Below are positions 48,310 through 59,489 of a stretch of 64,000 nt of DNA, one piece after another (positions within the stretch are counted from its first letter, which is position 1; every line of letters begins with the position of its first letter). The notes under the pieces are model-generated. The model had not been told where the DNA came from, did not search any database, and saw nothing but the letters and a program-made list of their open reading frames with translations. This stretch comes from Tamarix chinensis (Eukaryota; Streptophyta; Magnoliopsida; Caryophyllales; Tamaricaceae): the NCBI GenBank assembly GCA_030549775.1, contig CM060177.1:45844244-45908243 (forward strand), given 5' to 3'. Position numbers and translations under genes: made by a program.

Positions 48310-49560
48310 TAAAAATATTTTTCTTTTCTTTTTCTTCTTTTCCTTCTTTCCCCTCTTTTTCTTCCTTTTCTTCCTTTTTTTCTTTTATTCTTCCTTCCTC
48401 CTTGGGCTAGCCAGACAAAGCCATTCCCTTTATTTTATTTTTCTTCTTATCCCATACAAGCCAACCCAAACTTCTTCCTATTTTTTTTTTATCTTCTTCT
48501 CCCCTTGGGCCAACCTAACCTCTCCTTCCCTTTCTTCCTTTTTTTTCTCCTTTGCAAAATGGCCTGCATCCTCTTTTTTTCTTTCCTTCCCCGCATGGCA
48601 TGTCTCCCCTCCTTCCCCATCTGCATCACCCATGCCAAAAAACCCCCTCATATGCCTAATTTCCCTACTACCTCCTGCTCGACCTACAAGCCTGCATTGC
48701 TCCCTCTACTAATTGGACGCCCTACACCATCACCCCCTCTTTATGTCCCTTTCTTTGCCATTTTCAACCCTATAGCCACATGCTTCACTTTCCTACCTGC
48801 CCCTCTTCCTCCCATTTTGTCCCTATCCTTGTCGCCCCTATTCTACTATACCTACCCTTCTACTTCCGACCTCCCCCTACACCCACCTAACCCTGCATGC
48901 CAAGCCTCTCCTCCCCTTCTTTTTCTTCTTTTTCTTCTCTTCTTCCCTACCTCACTTCTCCCTCAAGCTCAACTCTTCTCCTTGATCCTCTCTTCTTTTT
49001 TTCTCCCTTATTTTACTCCCCTATTTTTCTTTCGATGCCCCTACAACCACCTTTTCCTTCTCCACCACCAACCTAGCCTCCATACTGCTATCTCCTCCAC
49101 CCTACCTCCTCCCTACACTACCTCAAGCAGCCAACACTATCCACCCCTACAGCCTGCCCCTCCTTTTTCTCCTTCTCCCCTTCAACACCCTTACATCTGC
49201 TACCCTTAGCTACCTCTTTCCCCTCCCTTTCCACCGCCACTGCAACTTCCCCTAGTTTCCTGCCACCACCTCGACCTCTCCCTTGCACCACCTTACTCGA
49301 GACACCCTACCTCTCCCACTTTTATTTCTTCTTCTCCTTTCTTCCTCATATCCCTCCCTTCTTTACACCTTTCTCTTATAGCCCACGTCGTCATCTCCTC
49401 CGCCTCTAAGCCACCGCACCTCGAATTTCAACCATCATCCACTTTCTGCCTCACCTCTACACCCAACAACCAGCACCAACACCCCCACCACCTCCCTCAA
49501 ATCCTTTACCCGAGCCACTTCCATTCCTTTCCCCATCCCATTTCTCTCTTCCACTTTGCC
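48310..49560 (+). other. Pyrimidine-rich block of the LTR; the 234-codon open frame is not a gene
   Basis: The + strand is almost all C and T. The open frame 48,505-49,209 encodes Pro/Ser/Leu/Phe-rich low-complexity sequence because stop codons need purines. The equivalent block at 54,240-55,180 has an even longer frame (54,380-55,183) with unrelated peptide content. Confidence 0.75.
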
Positions 49561-49984
49561 TATTCTACATGGCTCACACTGTACATGCAACATGAGTTAT
49601 GTTGTGATTTTTTTATAGTTTTTTTTATAACATTAAGGTATAAGGTAGTTTGGTAATGTTATATTTAATAAATATTTTTAATAAAATTCATTCTTTTATT
49701 TATCTAATATTAATATTGCATTTTTGATTTTATTTTTAGGTACAAAATTTTATTAAACGGAGCCTAAGTGTTTTTAATCGGATACTGATAAAGTTTGGTT
49801 TTTGCTAGAAATGAGGTAACCATTATACCCTACTAAAATATTTGGATTATCATAAATTAGCACATTAAGGCTTTTGGCATGTGTTTTATTTAGATATAAT
49901 GTGTTACAAATGATCCCATAATTATTAATGTTATATCGGAAAAATATATGTTCCATCATGAATAATAATACTATTGATTTATGA

Positions 49985-50900
49985 GAATTTTGGAAATTTT
50001 ACATGTGAAAATGGGGGTTTATCTTGATATATATGTTTGATAAGTAATAATTGGTGCCAAGTATGAAAATGAGAGTTTGTGGTATTAGTAACATATGATT
50101 GAGCATGAGTATTAATATTATATGACCTAGTGGCATTTTGGTTATTTTACATGTCCAAAAGAGGTTATCTAAATAGATATGCATGATAAATAATAATTGG
50201 TGCTAAGTATGATAATGGGGGTTTGTGGTGTTAGTAATGCATGTTTGGGTACAATTATTAATATTAAATGGCCTAGGGCTATTTTGGTAATTTTACATGT
50301 GATATGGTGATTAGTTTAAAAAAATGCATGATAAGTATACTTTGATGTTAAATATGATAATAGAGGTATATTGTCTTAGTATCACTTATTTGAGCATAAT
50401 AATCAATAATATATGGTCCAAGGTCATTTTGGTAATTTTGTATATAATATAGCAATTAGTCTAATAAACGTGCATGATAGGTATAAATTCATGCTAAATA
50501 TGATAATACGAGTTTACTATCTTAGTATCACTTGTCTGAGTATGATAATCAATAATATATGGTCTAGAGGCATTTTAGTAATTTTGCATGTAATATGGTA
50601 ATATGACTAATAAACCTATATGATAAGTATTGATTGATGCTAAATAAGGGAATAGGGGTTTATTGCCTTAGTATCACTTGTTCAATCATAATTATGAATA
50701 TCATAGGGTCTAGGGGTATTTTAATAATTTGGAGTGTACCATAATGAATATGCATGGTTTAGGGTTAACTTGGTGAATTAGAGTATGATATGTTGTTATT
50801 CTCATGAAAACGCAACAAGTGCATTGATTGTTTATTAAGTATGAGAATGTGTGTTTGGTTGTTCTAGAAGTGCATGTTAGAATTTTATGTGAAAAATTGT
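49985..50900 (+). repeat. 145-bp tandem repeat in the LTR centre
   Basis: The landmark (G/C)(C/T)ATTTTGGTAATTTT recurs at about 50,132, 50,279, 50,423, 50,569 and 50,714, i.e. every 144-147 bp, with a diverged copy near 49,985. Between landmarks, GCATGATAAGTATAAATTGATGC-like and TAGTATCACTTGTTTGAGCAT-like text also recurs. A short matching piece occurs inverted at 11,265-11,290. Confidence 0.8.
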
Positions 50901-51620
50901 CATTTGTTGTGTTGGGGTAATTACTTCATGAACAATAGTTTAATTATGGTATGTTGCTTTATGGAATGCTGATAGAATAAATGGAATTCATGATGGAGAT
51001 GGGTAGCAAGATGTAGCCTTAGCCTTAGGGGTATTTTGGTCATTTTGACCTGTAAGTGCCTAACTGTGAGTATTTGAGCCTTAGATGGCGTTAGTAGACT
51101 ATTTATATTGGCACTAACAACATTCATGATTCTGGTTACTTTATAATGTTGGAAACAAATAAAAATAGTTAAGTATATAATTATTGTGTGCTTCTCATGG
51201 TCACTCTAATTAAAATACTAATAATCAAAGTAAAAGACCTCGAGATCAAGAATGGTAGCTCTTTAGGGGTCGCTACCCTAAAGACATGCTTTAGCCTACA
51301 ATTATTATAGAATTTTTCTGGTGTGCCTTAGTTCTCTATCTAACCCCTACATCTTACTCTATTTAACTCTACAGACCTAATTAGGGGGTATGCATACTTA
51401 TAGATTAGGTATCCTTGCCGGTAGGATACTATGTGTATTCGTGTACCAATACGGCCAGGGTACATTTACATCCCTAGGTTGATAGTCGGTAAGATACTGT
51501 GCTACCCTTATGAGCCAGTATGATTGGGATACTTTAGTGTCTTTGGGTTTGTGATCTCCCCCTCGAGTAAATAAAAATAGAATTATGTGATAATTAAATA
51601 GCAATGATTATTTGGATATT

Positions 51621-51835
51621 TAGGATGCAACCTTTGAGCCTACTTGTGTATCGGTAGCAGCCTTTGAGCCTACTTGAGTTTTAACAGCAGCCTTGAGCCT
51701 ACCTGTGTATTGGTAGTAGCCTTTGAGCCTATCTGAGTTTCGATAGTAGCCTTTGAGTCTACTAGTGTATTGGTAGCAACCTTTAAGCGTACTTGTGATT
51801 TGGTAGTAGCATTTGTGTCTATTGTGTTGGATTGT
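51621..51835 (+). repeat. 30-bp tandem repeat, about seven units
   Basis: Units such as TTGGTAGTAGCCTTTGAGCC plus TATCTGAGT follow each other at 30 bp with small deletions. This is the reverse complement of the array at 6,701-6,991, so it marks the same LTR segment in the opposite orientation. Confidence 0.85.
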
Positions 51836-52548
51836 GTATTGTATTATATTAATAGGCCTATGGACCTACGTATGAGTAGAGTAGATGGTGTGTATTGTTG
51901 AGTATGATGTTGGCTCTCTAATTATACTACAAAGAGTATTGCTTGGTTGTTCCATAGGTAAGTTCTGTTATTTCTATATAAATGAGCATTGGTGGCGTAT
52001 GATTTTAATGCATGTGGCTATCTGAATAATTATTGCATTTAAGTTAATTTATGTATAAATCCCTATTCATATATTTGATGTGTTGCATGCAAGCCGTACA
52101 TATTAGTTTCATATAATGGCTTACTCTGTACCATAGTACCAAAGGGTTCATTTTTTGACCCCTACTTATTCAATAGACAGTGGCCTTTGCAGGTTAGCTC
52201 GCAGGTACTATTTGAGAATTACTCATTCAGTAAAGAGCGTAGGACTATCCAAAAAAAGTTTATGTATTTCCCTTATGATCTCTTGTGTTTTCTTTTTATT
52301 GAATTTATTTTGTAACCATAGTTAGTGGGTTATATTTTTTGTATTCAAACTATTGCGCTAATCTATTTTACAATTGTATTTTGTATTCGTGTAAAACAAC
52401 TTTTAGCCTTAGCACTTGGTATCGGAACAATGGAGGAAATCGATCTAGTACTAAATGTGGTGGTAGCAACCTAAAATTTACTATATTCGCTTCTATATAT
52501 AACTTTTAAAAACAAAATTGTTTAGTAGTAAATTTTGAGGGTGTTACA

Positions 52549-52645
52549 TTTTGATTTGAGGGGAGCCATTTTTGGATGGAGACAATGACATGGTCATGTG
52601 GCTTGATTGTGGATGCGGATAAATGTGGCTTAAGGGGGAGGATTG
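52549..52645 (+). mobile_element. 3' end of copia-like internal region with polypurine tract
   Basis: This short stretch ends with TTAAGGGGGAGGAT (52,631-52,644), a typical copia polypurine tract directly before an LTR beginning TGTTG. With 47,765-48,006 it leaves an internal region of only about 340 bp, so the element was internally deleted or always non-autonomous. Confidence 0.55.
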
Positions 52646-52946
52646 TTGTAATTGAAGCCCATATGTTTGAGGCTAAAAAGCACTTAGATTGGAAGACAAC
52701 AAAGATAATAAGCGTTTCTAAAGGTCAACATAGGTGCAAGTATTCAGGACAACATTCGTGTCAATGAGATGCAAAGATAAATCGAGAAAAGAAGATTTAG
52801 GTTTAGCACTAGGTGACCATGGTGGCTGACATGGTCATGGTGATCAACACGGGAGGGTTTACCGACACTCATATGTTGATAACCTTTATTCACATAACAA
52901 TATCTTTTTAGCTCATTTCATCCATATCTTTTTGTGTGGTAGATTC
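52645..52946 (+). mobile_element. Copia-like 3' LTR, first part
   Basis: It begins TGTTGTAATTGAAGCCCATA after the polypurine tract. Its last part (CTCATTTCATCCATATCTTTTTG) matches 47,370-47,388 of the 5' LTR. It is interrupted at 52,946 by a long LTR and resumes at 58,462. Confidence 0.55.
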
Positions 52947-53315
52947 TGAAATACCCTAAAATCCTAATTTAGAAAATTATGTTAAAATAGGGATTTATTA
53001 GGAAAAATAATTTAATAAATTATTTATTAAAATAAGGGGGAATATTTAAGGCAAAATCAAGAGGAAAATAATAAATAATTGAATTAGAAAAAATTAAGGT
53101 GTTTTGCTAGTTAATTATTCAAAATATACTAATTTAATATAAAAAGGAAATTTAATTATTATTTTACTAAGTATTATTATTTTAAATATTTAAAAATACC
53201 AAAATATTTTAAATACCCCAACAAACCCATTTTTCCTTTTCCTTCTTTTTCCTTTTTCTTTCCTTTTCTCCTCCTTCCTCCTTTTCTTTTTCCTCCTTTC
53301 CTTCCCTTTTTTCCT

Positions 53316-54230
53316 TGATATAACGAGTCTTGACTCATATGATCTTTCACTTTAAATATTAATTGCTTATTATACTATCGAACATTTGATGTGTCATACA
53401 AGCTTATCATAAATATGCAATGCACATGTATATACAATTGGTAGACAATAAGATCATTATTTAAAGGGAATGGCCAAAACACCCTTACAAAATCCTAATA
53501 TTACATGATAAGAATAACTTCTCCCATAGAACTCATCTCATAACCAAATTTACCAAAAAATACTAAAATAGTATAATAAAAATCATGTCCGAAAAGCAAG
53601 GTATAACTCTAACATCTTACACATGCAATAACAAGCCTACCTCTAGGGTTGTTATTCATGATTCAAGCCATTTTCTCATTTTATTATACCCATGTTATTC
53701 ATATTTACCCATCATATTTCAAGTATCATACTTAGCATATTTAAAGCCCATTAACATTTTCAAATCACAAAAATTTCATACTTAACCCATATTGACCAAA
53801 ATGTCATTATCTTACAAGAAGCCTCAAATTTCATTTTAGATAACGTGTGTCTTACTCAACCAATACTTGATCATATTACTTATGATATCATTTATAAAGC
53901 TCTCAAGTGTTATCATATCATAATTATTTTTCATATTATCATCAAATGACCAAAGAGAAATTAAAATAGCCAAATATCCACAAAATCCTAAAATCTGACA
54001 TCATTAATTTCCCACCTTCAATTTATTACATCACCATACAATTTAACTGCATTTATTTCTCAATTTTCATGATCTACCAAAACCATAGGTGTAACACCCC
54101 CAAAAATCTCTACGAAAAAATTTTATATTATACAGAAGCGTATTACCACATAGCTAGGTGTTACCACCGTAATTGACATATGTCAGGATTACCATACCAT
54201 CCTTACATCAATTATTACTTATCATGCACA
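53316..54230 (-). mobile_element. Inverted LTR fragments inside the solo LTR
   Basis: 53,316-54,089 matches, on the + strand, the middle of the - oriented LTR at 22,512-25,772 (GACTCATRTGATC, CTTCTCCCATA, ACACATGCAATAACAAGCCTACCTC, GCCATTTTCTCATTT; compare 23,630-24,130). It is joined at 54,090 to TGTAACACCCCCAAAAATC, the end of an LTR in the same inverted orientation, which runs about 140 bp. Mid then end is not the order of one intact LTR, so two fragments or a rearrangement are needed. Confidence 0.6.
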
Positions 54231-54239
54231 TCTAGGCCT

Positions 54240-55183
54240 GCAACTACCCCGCACATCGAGGTCTGCAACTGCCCCATACACTGACCAGTCACCACCGTAC
54301 CTCCAGCCTACACCACCTTCTTCTCTCCCATTCCTGTTCCTTTCCTTTTCCGACCGTAACCACCTCTGTACCTCCTCACGTGTGCCCCTTTCTTTCCTTT
54401 TCTTCTTCATTTGACCAAATTGCACCTGCAAAATTGCAGGCCTATACTGGCCTGTTACTACCTACCGACGACCCTATCACACTTGCCCCCTCTTGTCTTC
54501 TTCCACCTCTATCGTATCCACCCCCATTAGCCTATAAATACCCTATACCCGATCTTAATCGAGCTCTCTTTCCTACCCGGAAAAATTTACCTCACCTTAT
54601 GCCACTGCCACTTCAAACGACTCCACCTCTACCGCTGCCCAATGTCGTCACTCGAACCACTTGCCAAACTCCTCCCTGCATCACCCTCCACCAAACCACA
54701 CCACCCACCACCTCTAATTCCTCTTGCACGAGCTACCATGGCCGTGAAAAATTGGTTGCCCAACCTGCCCATTCCCTTCCATTGCTGCCCCCTCGCGCCG
54801 CTGTGTGCCACCAATCCTGCTGCAACCACCACTACCCCTACCTTCCAAAACACCCAGCAGAGTCTCCTCTATCTCCTCTACCTTCCTTTCTCCTTGCCTC
54901 CCTCTCCTTCACCCTTCATCCCCCTCCACCACCTTTGGCCACCAAAGCAGCTACCACCTACGCCGCCCCTTCTATTGCGCCACCGCCACCACTCCAACCC
55001 CCTCAACCCGAAGAATTCACCACCACCACAACTACCCTCTCACTCTCCCTCTTACAGCCTAGAAATCCACCTCTCCAACCCCACTTCCTCCTCTACCAGT
55101 GCCCCACCACTGTCGTGTGCCGCCGTTGGCACCACCTGGTCACCACCACCTTAGATTGTACCCTAGCCCCCCCTAACCTTTAA
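54240..55183 (+). other. Pyrimidine-rich LTR block with a 267-codon open frame, not a gene
   Basis: The frame 54,380-55,183 and two overlapping frames (54,642-55,154, 54,805-55,062) are all open and all Pro/Thr/Ser/Leu-rich. Simultaneous openness in more than one frame shows a compositional cause. It lies at the same relative LTR position as the frame at 48,505-49,209. Confidence 0.75.
54533..54539 (+). promoter_or_regulatory. TATA box of the LTR at 52,947-58,461
   Basis: CCTATAAATACCCTATACCC lies about 0.7 kb after the LTR start once the 0.9-kb inverted insert is discounted, consistent with the boxes in the - oriented copies. Confidence 0.5.
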
Positions 55184-55223
55184 AAATAACTTATTTAATT
55201 GTTAATTATTTTATTCATGTTAA

Positions 55224-55225
55224 TA

Positions 55226-55265
<40 letters not shown>

Positions 55266-55292
55266 TACTACTACTACTACTGTTGTTGCTGC

Positions 55293-55370
<78 letters not shown>

Positions 55371-55372
55371 TT
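55224..55372. repeat. Long (ATT)n microsatellite with ACT and GTT variants
   Basis: A nearly continuous ATT/TTA array of about 45 units, with a short ACT/TGT/TGC interruption at 55,260-55,290. Open frames through it are poly-Leu or poly-Asn artefacts. Confidence 0.95.
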
Positions 55373-55494
55373 TTGTTGTTGTTATTGTTATAACTAACTT
55401 TGGGCACTATTATCACTATTGATAATATTAACATGATTATTCGAACCCCATCATTATTATTAATAAGATTTAAAGTATTATCATTATCATTATT

Positions 55495-55495
<1 letters not shown>

Positions 55496-55530
<35 letters not shown>
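55496..55530. repeat. (GTT)n microsatellite
   Basis: About 11 perfect GTT units. Confidence 0.95.
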
Positions 55531-57229
55531 AATGATGATAGTAAAGCTATTATCTTTAGTAATATAAATATTACTAACAATACTTTAACATGGACCAATA
55601 TAACTACTAATATTAATTTAACTAGTAATAGTATGATTAGCTAATTTGAGAATAATACCCTTACTTTTACTTAGAAAACTGCTATTATTATTAGTAATCC
55701 TAATATTAGGATATAATAAGGGTAAAGTAGGAAATAATGATAATATTGGTTAGAGGAAAGTTAACCCTTACTATTTCTCTCTTATAAGTGAACCAAGTCA
55801 AAACCCTAAGGAGGCGTAGGAGAGTGCTCTAAGCCCGGTGTCGTATTAGGTAAGGATATGGTTAAGGCCTTTTGTGTGTGAGAATGTGCTATGTGTGTTG
55901 ATTTGATGTGTGTGCTTTATATATTATATTATCATGTTCTTTTAGTGCAGCTTGTTAAGCATCAAGATAAGGTAAGTTGCATGTGTTTATGATATGTGTA
56001 ATGTGATATTATTACTTATACATGAATTGTGCCTATGTAATATTGCCCCTCATGACATGCATGATAGGAAGCCTAAAATGGTGTGATGTGGTTGTAAGAG
56101 AAATGGAGAAGAGTGAGGAAAGTGATTTGACTAGATAATGGTAATGATGGCCTGAATATCTTGTGACCTATGGGTGGATAAAAGGAGGAATAATGGGAAT
56201 AAATTAAGGGAATTGACCAAAGCATGTAAGGAGAGTCTAGGGTTTGCATGGGATGGTTAGCCTTTGCATGGGGATGACTTTTACGTGGAAAAAGTTGACT
56301 TGAGGATTAAGTAAGGTAAAGGAGGACTTGTTAGGGTGATTGGAGTCCATATGTGAAAATAGTACGTGGGTTGGTGTAAGAATGCATGGGAGACTTAACT
56401 AGGGTTTTGGGAAGAAACCCTAAGTGAGATAAGTGTGCAAGGAAGGAAAAACTAACGAGAATGGTTAGAATGGAGAATAAAAGATGAGAGAGGTATAGCA
56501 TGGAGGAAAAGTGAGCCAAGTGAGAAAAATATATTTGGGTGTTGAGGGGGTGACATAAAAGAAAGGAGAAGTACTAGGGTTTTGGAAGCGAACTAGGGTT
56601 TTGTGATCACGTGAGGGAGTTGTATAGTGAAGTTGTGATGTTGGGTATGATTTAAGGGAAGTGATGGTTTGGTAACAAAGAAGAGTTTTGGGTTCTCATG
56701 GCGAGTAGGAAAAGATGGGAAGGAAGTCTCAGGGTCATAGGTTGTGTTGGATGTGTGTCATGTGGAAAAGGAGATGGTAAGTAATGATGAATGGATAACA
56801 TGGTATGAGGAAAGAGAGGTGCCAGGGTTTTAGGATGGCCAACTAGGATTTCATAGCTACATGTGTAAAATAGAAAGTAAAGTGGGTTGCTTTATGAATT
56901 GGAGGAGCATGAGTTGTGTGGAATAGAGGAAGATTGGGCCATATAAGCCAAATTAGGGTTTTCCCGAACGAAAATCCCTGAGAGTGATATTGAATTGGGT
57001 ATTCATGGTAATGAGGAAAGAGTGGGAAGGAATGTATGAATGTATTAGAGGGTGTAGAAGTCCCAAGATATGGGATAGGGTTTTCGGGAAGATGAGAATA
57101 AAAGGGTTCGCATAGGAAGTCCAGCGAGTCGTGCATGTTTAGTCGAGGTTGTGGAATAAGATATAATAAAACACTAAAAACTTGAAGTGAAAGATTATCG
57201 AGCCAGCGCCTAGTGAGGTTATATATTTT

Positions 57230-57795
57230 TCAATCCACCGGCTATAATAGTGGTCAGGTGCACTTTACCTTGTAGAGTGATATCTGATCCACCAACTATA
57301 ATAGTGATCAGGTACATTCTGCCTTGTTGATTGTTTTTTGTCCACCGGCTAAGTGGGGAATTCTAGGCTTGATAAACCAAACTTTGTATGGTAATAAGTC
57401 ATAAAAATATACTAATTACTTACAGTGGAACACCTCATGAGTCAGGACCAGTGAGGATATATTTTTTCGATTTACCGACTATAATAGTGGTCAGTGCATT
57501 CTGCCCTGTGGAATATTTCTGATCCACCGGCTATAATAGTGGGGTTCCTATACTCATGCGAAATTAATATGAGAAATGTGTGAACTAGAAATGTAAGGTA
57601 TAGAAAGATACTAATTATTTACAGTGGAACACCATGTGAGTCGGGGCTAGTGAGGTTGATTTTTCAGTCCACCGACAATAATGGTCAGGTGCGTTTTGCT
57701 TTGATGAGTAATTCCGGTCCACCGGCTATAATAGTGGTAAGTTGCGTTCTATCCTATAAAGTGTTTCTAGTCTACCGACTATAATAGTAGGGTTC
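57230..57795 (+). repeat. CCGGTGG-family tandem repeats, + orientation
   Basis: Copies of TCCACCGGCTATAATAGTGG followed by TCAGGTGC-type text recur at about 57,234, 57,286, 57,340, 57,472, 57,525, 57,661, 57,717 and 57,770. They fall in blocks separated by a longer unit that contains CTATACTCATG(C/T)(G/T)(A/G)AATTAATA(T/A). This is the inverse of the array at 7,996-8,330. Confidence 0.8.
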
Positions 57796-58461
57796 CTATA
57801 TTCATGTTGAATTAATATAAGAAATGTGTAGGACAAAATATTAGTCTAAGTCTAGCCTGCTAATATGAATCTAAATCATGCTTTGTATGCCTTACTTGTT
57901 TGTTTCTTGCTGTCCTTACCCATATGGTTACCATACTCAGTACGTACCATATTGATCACCCGTTCCATGGATGTTACTTATTCCCATGAGCAGATGACCC
58001 TTCTGAATTTGTGTCGGTAGGAGGTACCATATTTGATGCCTATGATGTATTGGATGCGTTGGGCGGGGACGTGCATTGATGGTTGGACTTGGTATAAGGG
58101 CACGAGAGCGATGTAGGCCAGACTCTCTTGTTATCCCGATTTACTAATGTTTTCATTGTATTTCGGTTTCGTTTTATTATTATACCTTTTATTTCTTTTA
58201 AGAACTTTGACTATGTACCCCATTTTGGTTATAATAACTTTTCATTACGCACTTTGATTCTTGTATTATGAACATTTCAATTTTCTATGAATCATTGTTT
58301 TAAGTGTGTTTACTATTTTATGAGAATTTTTCCTTACTCTCGTGGTTGGTAGAAGACTTGTCGGGGGGACTGGCTTGTACTAATCACAGTGGTGGCACCC
58401 CGTGCTTGTATTTGTTTTAATTAAATGAAAATTTTTAACTGTAATTTTTGGGGGTGTTATA

Positions 58462-58575
58462 GGTTCAGCATGGATCTTCTATCTTTTGCTAGTTGTAGAA
58501 TCATATTATCTTATAAAACAGGTTCTATTGTATAGAGTTTTATTATACATAAGATTCACACAATGAGGTATAATT
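58462..58575 (+). mobile_element. Copia-like 3' LTR, second part
   Basis: Resumes the copia-like LTR after the solo-LTR insertion and aligns with 47,390-47,510. After about 58,575 the match ends in AT-rich sequence. Confidence 0.55.
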
Positions 58576-59489
58576 ATAATTATCATAAAAAATAACATGA
58601 TTATTGCATTAATAATAATATGATTATTCTATTATTTTAATAATAATATTTTACATAAATTAAACTAATAATTATAATAATATTATTTAGTATTTATGAT
58701 TATTATATTTATAAATATTAAAAAATATTTTACTTTATTATAATATTAATTTGAATAGTTATTATCATGATGATGATTATTCTTGATAATAATAATAATT
58801 ATTATCATTGACATTATTATAATCAATATTAATACTACTGCCGCTATTATTATTAACCTCTTCATAATAATAATAAGTTGCTTTAAGTATAATTATCATT
58901 ATATCCTATCATATAAGATAAACTTAAACTAAAAAATTCAAGGAAAACATGCAAAAGTCTCTTAAATGCAAAGGCCTTTTCCCCCCCTAGATTGATTATG
59001 ATAGGTGTTGACTTTTAGATTTCTTGAATTATTTATTTTAAAAATTTTATAGGCTAAGTTTTTTTAAATAATTAATTATTTTAGATAACTAGTAGCTTTA
59101 GTTATTAAGTTAGTTTATAACCGACAATCTAGCTGAAAAAATAATAGTTAATTGCAAGATAGTTAGCTGATACAACGATTTTTTTTTTTTAAACAGTTGA
59201 CAGAACTAGCTAGTTAGCTGAAAAGTACGAAATGATATGAGAAGACATGTTTGTTTCAATATGGAAGCAATACCGTGACTCCTTTTTGGAAGGACAAAAT
59301 GGCATTGGTGTATCAGCAAACCCTTGAAAATTTGCTAATATCTTTTAGCCAAAAAGAAAAAAAATCATGTGGTTCTGAATAATCTCATTCAAGACAGTCC
59401 CACCTTCTCTACGATTAGTCGTTACACCGTGCTACTACATATGGATTGTAGTATTTTTGTGATTTGATTAAAATTGATTTGAAACATAA
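58576..59489. other. AT-rich intergenic sequence
   Basis: ATT/AAT-rich to 58,900, with a C-run at 58,981-58,988. No coding content or recognisable element. Confidence 0.5.

Larger units (their letters stand above)
48007..52548 (+). mobile_element. Solo long LTR, about 4.5 kb, + orientation
   Basis: It starts TGTAACACTCTAAATTTTC and ends AAATTTTGAGGGTGTTACA, near-complementary ends typical of this family. Order: AT-rich start, pyrimidine-rich block (48,310-49,560), AT-rich centre with 145-bp repeats (49,985-50,900), 30-bp repeats (51,621-51,835), conserved CTTATTCAATAGACAG block (52,168), end. No primer site follows the end, so it is solo. It interrupts the small copia-like element. The flanking 5-mers CTCTA and TTTTG do not match, so the target duplication is lost or a deletion occurred. 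Confidence 0.7.
52947..58461 (+). mobile_element. Solo long LTR, about 5.5 kb, inside the copia-like 3' LTR
   Basis: It starts TGAAATACCCTAAAATCC and ends AATTTTTGGGGGTGTTATA. The flanks GATTC (52,942-52,946) and GGTTC (58,462-58,466) match at 4 of 5, and the copia LTR text resumes immediately after. Order: AT-rich start, pyrimidine block (with an inverted insert at 53,316-54,230), TATA box, Pro-coding-like block, ATT and GTT arrays, AGGGTTTTGG-rich part, CCGGTGG repeats, CCCATGAGCAGATGACC block (57,984), end. No primer site follows. Confidence 0.75.

Noticed and set aside
52420..52440. CTTGGTATCGGAACAATGG as a primer-binding site
   Set aside because: It lies about 110 bp inside the LTR, and the same stretch is a diverged internal LTR segment in other copies (rc of about 7,400-7,440), not next to an LTR end.
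55195..55434. Poly-Leu and poly-Asn open frames
   Set aside because: Direct translation of an ATT/TTA microsatellite.
54085..58463. ATAGG on both sides of 54,090-58,458 as a target duplication of a 4.4-kb LTR
   Set aside because: The two ends are both the same LTR end in inverted orientation, so this interval is not one LTR. The right ATAGG overlaps the last LTR bases. GATTC/GGTTC around 52,947-58,461 explains the structure better.
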